Shown here: one piece after another, positions 19,649 to 26,487 of the stretch | Layout of the letters: every line of letters begins with the position of its first letter | How positions within the stretch are numbered: position 1 is the stretch's first letter | From: CAYWNA01 sp964459305 | GTDB taxonomy: Bacteria > Planctomycetota > Planctomycetia > Pirellulales > Pirellulaceae | DNA: 64,000 nt | Reading direction: 5' to 3' | Assembly (NCBI GenBank): GCA_964459305.1 | Contig: CAYWNA010000032.1 | Location: 1 to 64,000 of the forward strand | Notes under the pieces: generated by a model | Told to the model about the DNA's origin: nothing | Seen by the model: only the letters and a program-made list of their open reading frames with translations | The model's database searches: none | Program-made: the position numbers and the translations under genes

Positions 19649-20263
19649 TTACGCCAATCCAACCTTGCTCCATTTCTCGCGGATGCGTTCCAGGCGTCTT
19701 TCTATCGTGCGGCGGACGCAGTTTTGCTTCTTGGCGATTTCGTCGTTTGTCCAGCCTTCGAGTTTCAGTCGCGCGATGTCTTGGAGGCTGTCGTCGTCGA
19801 GGCAGTCGATATACTGCTGCGTGTTTTCCACCAGCATGTTGGCCAGCTCGGGCGAGGGTTCATCCCCCAGTACTTCACCGATGCCGCGTTCGAACTCGTC
19901 GGACGAGTCAGATTGCCGGAAAATCGATTCGCCGCGAACCTTCCCGCCGCCGCGTTTCTCGGTCATGGCGCTTCGTCGTTGGGCATAGATCTTGCGCGCC
20001 GTGATCGTGACCAGCAGCTTCCACAGGTCGTCACGACCCTCAACTCGTTCAAACCGGCCGGCCTCCAGACCACGGTAAAAGCTAAACATGGCACTGATGG
20101 CCACGTCCTCCTCATCGAAGGTGCGACGCGGTGCGTCCTGCAATTTACGACGGGCGAAGCCAACCAGCTTCGAAAAGTAGCTCTCCCAAATGGCCTGAGC
20201 TGCGTCGTCGCTGCCATCGGCCAATTGGGAAATCCACCGAGTAACGTCGTCAGAATCAGGCAT
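19649..20263 (-). CDS. ECF-type RNA polymerase sigma factor (planctomycete Sigma70_ECF class)
   Basis: 204 residues; GGAGG lies 5 nt upstream of the ATG. Region 2 is at about 20-90 (IWESYFSKLVGFARRKL, EEDVAISAMFSFYRGLE) and region 4 at about 145-200, with a helix-turn-helix (EGWTNDEIAKKQNCVRRTIE). ECF factors of this class direct RNA polymerase to specific promoters and in planctomycetes often work with Ser/Thr kinases. No kinase or anti-sigma gene is adjacent. The large dehydrogenase fusion lies 198 bp downstream on the same strand and may be co-transcribed. A 108-bp palindromic element sits 26 bp upstream of its start codon, in the leader or promoter region. Confidence 0.9.
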   Translation of the reverse strand: MPDSDDVTRWISQLADGSDDAAQAIWESYFSKLVGFARRKLQDAPRRTFDEEDVAISAMFSFYRGLEAGRFERVEGRDDLWKLLVTITARKIYAQRRSAMTEKRGGGKVRGESIFRQSDSSDEFERGIGEVLGDEPSPELANMLVENTQQYIDCLDDDSLQDIARLKLEGWTNDEIAKKQNCVRRTIERRLERIREKWSKVGLA

Positions 20264-20289
20264 CGATGCCTCCGAGCCAAGGACATAAG

Positions 20290-20397
20290 GCGAGCGGCAG
20301 ATGAAAATTTACCGTGGGATAGGCTTCCAGCCTGTCAGGCCGCAAATTTGACAGGCTGGAAGCCTATCCCACGGGTACGCGAATTTCCGCCGCTCGC
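20290..20397. repeat. 108-bp nested palindromic element (family 1, copy A)
   Basis: The outer inverted 9-mers GCGAGCGGC / GCCGCTCGC (20290-20298, 20389-20397) enclose a core with perfect 23-bp arms (20314-20336 and 20350-20372) and a 13-nt loop. The copy at 24513-24620 has the same length. Between outer and inner arms the two flanks differ: one carries AGATGAAAATT, the other CGCGAATTTCC. No coding capacity; it resembles a REP/MITE-type non-autonomous element. Confidence 0.9.
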
Positions 20398-20791
20398 ATA
20401 AACCCGTGTGCGTGCATGTGCCAACGACTGGTCTCACGCAACTCGCGTAGATTAACAGACACGAGATGGTTTGTCGACAAATCACACTGCTCGCCGTGGA
20501 TTCTGACAGGTAGGTCGCCCTCGGCAAGCAGGATTTGCGGGAATTGGGCAAGGTTCCTGACGAGTTGGGGGGTGAAAGACGAGTGAATTCATCCACTCAT
20601 CGTCTGGCGGCGTTCTCCGCCGCTTTCGGCTGGTTTTCGTGGACCTGGCCGAAGGAAATCAGGAATTTCTCTTTTTGCTTTTTTCCTGGACCTGTCGGAG
20701 TCCGCTTCTGAACGGTCATAAACCTAGTGTCGGAGGCCCCTTGGGGACGAGTCAAAGCAACTCTTTTTATCGGTAAGAAGGAGGAGGAGTC
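20398..20791. other. Intergenic region upstream of the Gly-rich protein gene
   Basis: About 390 bp between the palindrome and the start codon. It has two T-rich runs near 20669-20686 (CTCTTTTTGCTTTTTTCC) and a small GGCGGCGTTCTCCGCCGC inverted repeat near 20608-20625. No clear -35/-10 pair could be picked. The promoter of the 20792 gene is expected here. Confidence 0.35.
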
Positions 20792-21292
20792 ATGCGACTT
20801 CACACGAAACTACTTGGTCTGAGTTTATTGGTAGGTTTGCTGCTGGTTTGCGGTGCGTCGGATGTCTTGGCGCAAGGTGCTCATGCCAGCGCGTTCGCGT
20901 CCAGCGGTTGGGGCGGCTCCTATGCCGGAGCTAGCGCCGGGGCATACGGGGGCGGCGGCGGAGCGTTTGCTGGTGCCAATGCCGGCAGCTACGGCTGGGG
21001 CGGCGGCTCTTACGCTGGTGCCAGCGCGGGAGCCTTCGGTGGAGGCGGTGGCGCTTTTGCTGGTGCCAATGCCGGTAGCTATGGCTGGGGCGGCGGCTCC
21101 TACGCTGGGGCGAGTGCTGGTGCCTGGGGACCTGGAAGCGGCGCGTATGCCGGGGCGAGCGCAGGTTCGTACGGCAGGCCCTTCGGTTGCCGTTCCCACG
21201 CACGAGCCAGGGCTCGAAGCTTCGGGTTTGGCGGTGCCTATGCCGGGGCGAGTGCCTCAGCCCATTCTGCTACCATTCCATTTTGGCCGTAG
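20792..21292 (+). CDS. Secreted Gly/Ala/aromatic-rich protein of 15-residue repeats
   Basis: 166 residues; a strong AAGGAGGAGGAG lies just before the ATG. A signal peptide (LLGLSLLVGLLLVCGASDVLA) is probably cleaved near residue 27. The mature part consists of repeats of about 15 residues following the pattern AG(A/S)(Y/F/W)G followed by Gly-rich residues and (A/S)(Y/F)AGA(N/S): units at 49-63, 64-78, 79-93, 94-108 and 109-123, then a divergent unit with a basic stretch (RSHARARARSFG) and a last YAGASAS motif. The composition is silk-like, which suggests a self-assembling extracellular fibre, matrix or surface layer, but no known family was recognised. The gene is monocistronic with its own terminator. 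Confidence 0.8.
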   Translation: MRLHTKLLGLSLLVGLLLVCGASDVLAQGAHASAFASSGWGGSYAGASAGAYGGGGGAFAGANAGSYGWGGGSYAGASAGAFGGGGGAFAGANAGSYGWGGGSYAGASAGAWGPGSGAYAGASAGSYGRPFGCRSHARARARSFGFGGAYAGASASAHSATIPFWP

Positions 21293-21354
21293 TCATCGCG
21301 GTTCGGCCGGGACAAAGGCTCTTGTAACAAGCAATCTCCCATCCCCGCTGAAAG

Positions 21355-21397
21355 CAGCCGCCGGGACAATTAGGTCTCGGCGGCTGTCTTGCTTTCT
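21355..21397 (+). terminator. Rho-independent terminator of the Gly-rich gene
   Basis: The stem CAGCCGCCG (21355-21363) pairs with CGGCGGCTG (21378-21386) and is followed by TCTTGCTTTCTT. It lies 62 bp after the 21292 stop and reads on the plus strand. Confidence 0.75.
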
Positions 21398-21545
21398 TGA
21401 ATCAACGATCGAAGACCACGTAGAGACGCTATCCGGCTGCTTTGCCGTGTCGGTTTACGGATTCGCCGTCATGGACATGCCCTCATCTCAACGGCGTTGT
21501 CTTCGAGCAGCGATCAATTGCACGAAACGTTCTTCCGAAGCTCGG

Positions 21546-22664
21546 CTACGACGCGACATCCAGCGCGGCACGCGCGAAGGCGTGCATATTCTCCACCGGT
21601 GTGAACCTTGGCACGGCGCAGGCGCTTCCCAGAATATAACGCGGACCACCATCGCGGATACAGGCTTGGGCCTCGGCATAGACCTGCTCCGGCGTGCCTT
21701 CTAATAGGGTGAGGCAACTCACGCCACCGATGAGACACAGTTCGTCGCCAATGGCCTCAAGCGTGCTACCCACCGACATTCCACTGGTCGGGTCCATGCC
21801 CTCGATACCGTCTAGGTGATCCTGCTTCACCGCACTGAGCAGCGGGTTGTAGTTCCCGCAGCAATGCTTGTATACAAGTAGCCCGGCGGCGCGTGCTGCG
21901 TCCGCAGCGCGGCGGTAGTAGGGGCTGCAGTAATCCGTGTACATTCGTGGCGAAATGACGCTGCCGGACGCCCAGGAATCGCCGATGTACAAGCAGTCGA
22001 CTCCGATACGGGCAAACGCTTTCCCCAGCTCGATCGACGCGTTGGTTCCCTTGTCGAAAATCTTGTGGACCAGTTCAGGATTGTCCATCATCATCAGGAG
22101 CGATTCCTGTGCATCACCAACGTGCCTGTGAAGGAAATTCAGTGTCTGGCCGCCGGCCATGCCGATGACGAAAAGTCCCTTCTCATGAGCCTGTTCGGTA
22201 ACATCCCGCGCGGAATCCAGACAGCCGGCTTCCAGGAGTTCCTCCGTGGGCGGAAAGGTGATCGCCTCGGCCTGCTCCAACGTGCGCACGGGATCAGGCG
22301 GCTGAGCCGGAACGAGCGCCCCGCCTCCCTGCACGTCAAACCAGCCGTCCACTCGGCCGCTATGCCGGTCAATCTGAACGAGCTGCCCGCCGCGGCGCCG
22401 CACCTCTTTCTCGCGAAACCAGGAGTGTGGCGGTGTGGGAAGAACGCGCACGACGTCGCTCCGATAAAGCCGATGGGCGTCCAGCATCCATTGGATTCCC
22501 AAACGAGGATCGGCCAACGCTTCTTCGAATTGGTGCCCCGTGCAATAACTGGCGTGATCGATGTAGATGCAGGGCGCGAAAGGCGTGCGATCCGGTTTCT
22601 GTCCGGTGAATACGGCCCGCATTCGTTCGCGCGATGTACACTTGCCGGACGTCAGTTGGGCCAT
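21546..22664 (-). CDS. Uroporphyrinogen decarboxylase (UroD)-family protein, methyltransferase-like
   Basis: 372 residues in a TIM-barrel UroD-like frame, with SRERMRAVFTGQKPDRTPF at the N-terminus, GMAGGQTLNFLHRHVG in the middle, GVDCLYIGDSWASG, and a cluster LVYKHCCGNYNP with His and Cys that could bind zinc as in MtaA/CmuA-type methyltransferases. Catabolic planctomycete UroD paralogues are generally not heme-synthesis enzymes, and no heme genes are nearby, so a corrinoid- or cofactor-linked methyl-transfer role is the better guess. The start is not firmly fixed: the ATG at 22664 has only AAAAGG about 15 nt upstream, and ATG at codon 15 is an alternative. It is divergent from the FAD oxidoreductase gene at 23093. 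Confidence 0.75.
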   Translation of the reverse strand: MAQLTSGKCTSRERMRAVFTGQKPDRTPFAPCIYIDHASYCTGHQFEEALADPRLGIQWMLDAHRLYRSDVVRVLPTPPHSWFREKEVRRRGGQLVQIDRHSGRVDGWFDVQGGGALVPAQPPDPVRTLEQAEAITFPPTEELLEAGCLDSARDVTEQAHEKGLFVIGMAGGQTLNFLHRHVGDAQESLLMMMDNPELVHKIFDKGTNASIELGKAFARIGVDCLYIGDSWASGSVISPRMYTDYCSPYYRRAADAARAAGLLVYKHCCGNYNPLLSAVKQDHLDGIEGMDPTSGMSVGSTLEAIGDELCLIGGVSCLTLLEGTPEQVYAEAQACIRDGGPRYILGSACAVPRFTPVENMHAFARAALDVAS

Positions 22665-22867
22665 CGGATCTGGGCAGCCTTTTCAGTATTCCTTTTCACG
22701 CCATCGTGGCCAACCTGGCTGACAACCCCAGGCAAGACTGTCGATCAAGTCTTCCTGCTCACCGCAGCCTGGATAGGCATTTGAAACTCCGACTCTACTT
22801 CGCGTGATTGGGCAGGTCAAGTTGGCCAGGCCATCGCGTGTCTCGAAACGGGCGCAGGAAGGGATTT

Positions 22868-22935
22868 GTAGCTGGATTCGCAAGAATTCAGGCGGACTAC
22901 GCCCTCACCGCCTGAATTCTTGCGAATCCAGCTAC
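22868..22935. repeat. Perfect 28-bp-arm palindrome (family 2)
   Basis: The arms 22868-22895 and 22908-22935 are exact reverse complements with a 12-nt loop; the left arm begins GTAGCTGGATTCGCAAG. A shorter imperfect relative lies at 36051-36116. It is immediately followed by a promoter-like sequence. Confidence 0.9.
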
Positions 22936-22940
22936 GAGTT

Positions 22941-22971
22941 TTGTCAACGAATCTATGCCGGACGCTATAAT
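22941..22971 (+). promoter_or_regulatory. Sigma70-like promoter for the FAD oxidoreductase gene
   Basis: TTGTCA (22941-22946) and TATAAT (22966-22971) are separated by 19 nt, about 120 bp upstream of the ATG at 23093. The -10 box is a consensus match and the spacer is slightly long. It starts 5 bp after the palindrome at 22868-22935. Confidence 0.45.
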
Positions 22972-23092
22972 CTCTTTCGTGTCTTGGACGAAAGAAGAAC
23001 CCACAAGAATGAATGCGTTGCACAATGTGACACGTCACTTGAGCTAAACGATCATTATGCCAGCCGGGCAGCTAACGATAAGGAGGCACAGA

Positions 23093-24511
23093 ATGGATCG
23101 AAGACGATTCTTTGAGGTATCGGCCGGCGCGGTGGGAACGGCCTGCCTCGGGACGGCAGCTGCCGAAGGGCAGGAGGGCCGCCGAGAGAGCACGTCGCTA
23201 ATGTCCCCCGTCTCGTCGGTCGGCGCGGACCGAGCGACCATCCAAGAGGCGCCCCGCCGCACTCCGGTTGCCGCGGATGTGGATGTGTTGGTTGTGGGTG
23301 GTGGTCCAACGGGCGTGGGAGCGGCGCTGGCGGCGGCCGGCGAGGGCGCCAAGACGCTGGTGCTCGAACGGCATGGGATGCTGGGCGGCATGTGGACGGC
23401 CGGTCTGCTCAACCCCTTGTTCGAATCGCGCAAAGGATGGTTAGTGGAGCGGCTGGTCGATCGCCTCCGGCAAGCGAAAGCGTGGCAAGACCATGCCAAA
23501 TTCCCGGTCTTCGACGTGGAACTGATGAAGTATACCCTGGAACAGATGCTTGCCGAGGTCAACGTCGATTTCTGGTACCACGTCCAGGCGACGGATCCGG
23601 TGGTTGTCGATCATTGCATGCGGGGAGTGATCGTCGAAGGGAAATCCGGACGTGAAGCCGTGCTGGCCAGAACGATCGTCGATTGTACCGGAGACGGAGA
23701 TATCGCGGCCCGGGTGGGCGTGCCTTTCCGCTTCGGCCGAGAATTCGACGGTCTCGCCCAACCTATGACGCTCATGTTTGAAGTGACGGGTGCCGAGAAG
23801 ATCGCAACCGGAACACAGAACATTTTGGAGATCTTGAAGAAAGCCATCGCAGAACACAACCTGCCCATCGAGTTGCCGTACGGCAAGAATCCGCGCGGCA
23901 CGCCCTATTCCATTCCTGTGCCGGAGCACGGTGCAGCGGCAATCCAAGCTACGCATGTTTATCGGTACAACGCCACGGACACGCGGGACGTGACTCATGC
24001 GACCGTCGAGGCGAGAAAACAGGTACACGAGATCTTTCTACCGGCAATGCGAAAGGTCCCAGGTCTGGAAAACCTGCGTCTGTCGCAAACGGCCCCGTCG
24101 ATCGGCATTCGTGAATCCCGTCACTTCGAAGGTCACTACACGTTGGATGCAGAGGACGTGATCGGTGGCCGTCGATTCGACGATGCCGTTACGTCGTGCG
24201 CGTTTGGCTGCGACATCCACGAGATCTATCCCGACGACACGCATGCGAGACGGATCCCGGCCAAACCCTTCGAGATTCCCTATCGCTGCCTGTTGCCCAA
24301 GTCGATCAAAGGACTGCTGTTTGCCGGCCGTTGCATTTCCGGCACCCATGAGGCCCACGCGTCTTACCGCGTGACGGGAACGTGCATGGCGATGGGCCAA
24401 GCCGCCGGCCTGGCTGCGGCCATAGCGGCCGGACGCGGCGTTACGCCGGACGAAATTGACGGCAGCGAACTCCGAGCGGCTCTGGAGACTCGCGGAGTCC
24501 AGTTCCTGTAA
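23093..24511 (+). CDS. Tat-exported FAD-dependent oxidoreductase
   Basis: 472 residues. ATG 23093 is chosen because AAGGAGG lies 6 nt upstream; the open frame begins 12 codons earlier. The N-terminus MDRRRFFEVSAGAVGTA is a twin-arginine-type signal. An FAD-binding Rossmann motif GGGPTGVG is at 69-76 (DVLVVGGGPTGVGAALAAAG), with a second dinucleotide-fold segment (RTIVDCTGDGDIAARVG) and a C-terminal FAD motif (LLFAGRCISGTHEAHASYRV). This is the FAD_oxidored family (PF12831 type) common in planctomycetes; the substrate is unknown, possibly a sugar derivative or cofactor. A family 1 palindrome starts 2 bp after the stop codon. Confidence 0.8.
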   Translation: MDRRRFFEVSAGAVGTACLGTAAAEGQEGRRESTSLMSPVSSVGADRATIQEAPRRTPVAADVDVLVVGGGPTGVGAALAAAGEGAKTLVLERHGMLGGMWTAGLLNPLFESRKGWLVERLVDRLRQAKAWQDHAKFPVFDVELMKYTLEQMLAEVNVDFWYHVQATDPVVVDHCMRGVIVEGKSGREAVLARTIVDCTGDGDIAARVGVPFRFGREFDGLAQPMTLMFEVTGAEKIATGTQNILEILKKAIAEHNLPIELPYGKNPRGTPYSIPVPEHGAAAIQATHVYRYNATDTRDVTHATVEARKQVHEIFLPAMRKVPGLENLRLSQTAPSIGIRESRHFEGHYTLDAEDVIGGRRFDDAVTSCAFGCDIHEIYPDDTHARRIPAKPFEIPYRCLLPKSIKGLLFAGRCISGTHEAHASYRVTGTCMAMGQAAGLAAAIAAGRGVTPDEIDGSELRAALETRGVQFL

Positions 24512-24512
24512 G

Positions 24513-24620
24513 GCGAGCGGCGGAAATTCGCGTAGCCGTGGGATAGGCTTCCAGCCTGTCAGGCCGCATAATTGACAGGCTGGAAACCTATCCTACGGCA
24601 AATCTTCATCTGCCGCTCGC
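24513..24620. repeat. 108-bp nested palindromic element (family 1, copy B)
   Basis: The outer 9-mers GCGAGCGGC / GCCGCTCGC (24513-24521, 24612-24620) and core arms (24538-24560, 24574-24596) with a 13-nt loop match copy A in length and layout. The right core arm has two substitutions. The outer flanks are in the opposite order to copy A, while the loop keeps the same orientation. It abuts the stop codon of the FAD oxidoreductase on one side and a glycoside hydrolase remnant on the other. Confidence 0.9.
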
Positions 24621-24625
24621 CTAAG

Positions 24626-24868
24626 CACAATAGTACTGAGGAATGACGCTCTTCGGCCTGGAGGTCGAACGGAATACCTCGGTTTGGCGTCGTGCCTGTA
24701 CTTCTTGAAGAATACGACGGCATCGTCGCGTTCCACCTCTTGTTGACCCGTCTTCCACTGCCGCTTGAAGTGCTTCAGCAGAACCGCCGGGCCAAAGTTG
24801 TGGTTGATCTCTGGCGCGAGATGGTGTCCCTCCGGATAGTCGTTCCACGTTACGTAGTTGATGACGAG
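24626..24868 (-). pseudogene. C-terminal remnant of a GH71/GH99-like glycoside hydrolase
   Basis: After an in-frame TGA (24869-24871) the minus strand reads LVINYVTWNDYPEGHHLAPE, then FGPAVLLKHFKRQWKTG and DDAVVFFKKYRHDAKPRYS. The TWNDYxEGxxLxP pattern is characteristic of the C-terminal part of GH71-type endo-alpha-1,3-glucanases and related GH99-like proteins. No upstream catalytic part is found: the plus-strand PQQ gene occupies that space. It is probably a truncated leftover, with its downstream end at the palindromic element. Family choice between GH71 and GH99-like is uncertain. Confidence 0.5.
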
Positions 24869-24972
24869 TCATGTTCACGCCGGGGCTGGCGACACGTTGC
24901 ATCGGGGTTGGCGGTGTGCCAGAATCTCTATCAATAATCAGTCGAGATCTAGTCCAGTCGCAGGAGTTTCTG

Positions 24973-26268
24973 ATGGTTCATTGCAGATGGTTCGTGTTTT
25001 TGTGTCTCCTGGGGTTTGTGCCGTGGGCCCAGTCCGCGACGGGACAATGGCCCCGTTTCCGCGGGCCCAACGGCTCGGGCTTGAGCGATGCGACCACGGT
25101 CCCGACCGTGTGGACGGACCAGGACTACAACTGGAAGGTCGAACTGCCGGGCGAAGGCCACGGCTCGCCTGTCGTTCTTGGCGAGAGGATTTATGTGACA
25201 TGCGGCGATGCCGGGACGGCCGAACGCCGAGTCCTCTGCCTGAGCACAAAGAACGGCAGCGTGCTGTGGCGGAAAGACTACCCGTCTCACACGTTCCGGC
25301 AACATCGCAGCAACGGGTATGCCACAGCGACTCCGGCCGTCGACTCGGACGGAGTGGTTGTCACGTGGGCGACGCCCAAGGAAGTCGTACTGCTGGCGTT
25401 GGCCCACGATGGCCGCGAGATGTGGCGTCGAGATCTCGGTCCGTTCATCGGCCCTCATGGGGCCGGCAGCTCACCGATCCTTGTCGACGACTTGGTCGTG
25501 TTGGCAAACGAGCAGGAAGACTACAAAGTCCTGGCCCGGCTGATGGGCCGCGAAGAGGTCGGGCCCTCGGGCGAGAGCTTCCTGATCGCCATCGATCGCA
25601 ACACGGGCGAAACACGTTGGAGGGTGCCTCGAAAGACCACTCTTGCACCCTACTCGACTCCGTGCATCCATCGGCAGGCAGATGGTTCAACCGAACTGAT
25701 CTTCACAAGCACGTCACACGGAATCACAGCAATTGATGTCGCCACCGGGAAACGGAATTGGGAGATCCCAGACGTGTTCGAAGATCGCTGCGTGGGATCC
25801 CCGATCGTTGCGTCCGGGCTGGTGATCGGCGGGTACGGTCACGGAGTGACAGGCAAGCTGTGCCTGGCCGCGTATCCCGGATCGTCGCAGCCACAAAGCC
25901 AACCGTCGATTGCTTTCGACGTCAGAAGATCTGTGCCGCTAGTGCCGACATCGTTGGCCGTTGGTGACCGGATTTTCCTTTGGTCGGACAACGGTATCGT
26001 CACTTGCCTCGACCTGCCTACTGGAAATCTGATCTGGCGCGAGCGTGTGCCGGGCAGCTTCTTCGGTTCACCGGTATGTATTGCGAATCGACTTTACTGC
26101 ATCGCCAAGAACGGAGAAGTTGTCGTTCTGGCGGCTGCCGATAAGTTCGAGGAGTTGGCCCGCGTGCCGCTCGGCGCACCAAGCTACTCGACACCGGCCG
26201 TGTCGGACGGGGTGATGCTCCTTCGTACCTCCGCGCATTTGTTCTCACTCGGAGGCCAAGCGAATTGA
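24973..26268 (+). CDS. Secreted PQQ-like beta-propeller (BamB-like) protein
   Basis: 431 residues. ATG 24973 is chosen because AGGAG precedes it by 7 nt and a signal peptide follows directly (WFVFLCLLGFVPWAQSATG); the open frame starts 34 codons earlier. The motif WPRFRGPNGSGLSD after the signal peptide is typical of planctomycete PQQ-repeat proteins. Blades show VLGERIYVTCGDAG, VLCLSTKNGSVLWRKDY, ITAIDVATGKRNWEIPD and VTCLDLPTGNLIWRERV. Likely periplasmic, as a scaffold or quinoprotein-like enzyme; substrate unknown. It is convergent with the beta-helix gene at 26488. Confidence 0.85.
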   Translation: MVHCRWFVFLCLLGFVPWAQSATGQWPRFRGPNGSGLSDATTVPTVWTDQDYNWKVELPGEGHGSPVVLGERIYVTCGDAGTAERRVLCLSTKNGSVLWRKDYPSHTFRQHRSNGYATATPAVDSDGVVVTWATPKEVVLLALAHDGREMWRRDLGPFIGPHGAGSSPILVDDLVVLANEQEDYKVLARLMGREEVGPSGESFLIAIDRNTGETRWRVPRKTTLAPYSTPCIHRQADGSTELIFTSTSHGITAIDVATGKRNWEIPDVFEDRCVGSPIVASGLVIGGYGHGVTGKLCLAAYPGSSQPQSQPSIAFDVRRSVPLVPTSLAVGDRIFLWSDNGIVTCLDLPTGNLIWRERVPGSFFGSPVCIANRLYCIAKNGEVVVLAAADKFEELARVPLGAPSYSTPAVSDGVMLLRTSAHLFSLGGQAN

Positions 26269-26487
26269 AAGGTGAGGCAGAATGATCGTAGCGAACCCGC
26301 TCCAATGCGTGGGGCTGCGCGCCGTCGGTGCGCTGTTCGCGCCAATCGCTACGCCGATCATCGCGGGCCAGATCGATCGTAACCCGAAGTGTGAGCGAGG
26401 GCGTAACGCGTTGAACGACCAAGAGACCAACGGGAGCAAGGTACCGGGCGGGGTTCGGGCACTTCTCTGTCTTCTCTGAAACGCGCC

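Noticed and set aside
20853..21704. A 283-codon plus-strand frame overlapping the Gly-rich protein in another frame
   Set aside because: It runs through the terminator hairpin and into the antisense of the UroD-like gene; the frame at 20792 has the ribosome site and signal peptide.
14110..24620. Palindromic repeats considered as a CRISPR array
   Set aside because: Copies are kilobases apart, self-complementary and without regularly sized spacers or cas genes.
26282..26479. A 65-codon plus-strand frame between the PQQ and beta-helix genes
   Set aside because: Contains a sequence (ACCCGAAGTGTGAGCGAGGG) that looks repeat-derived rather than coding; no domain.
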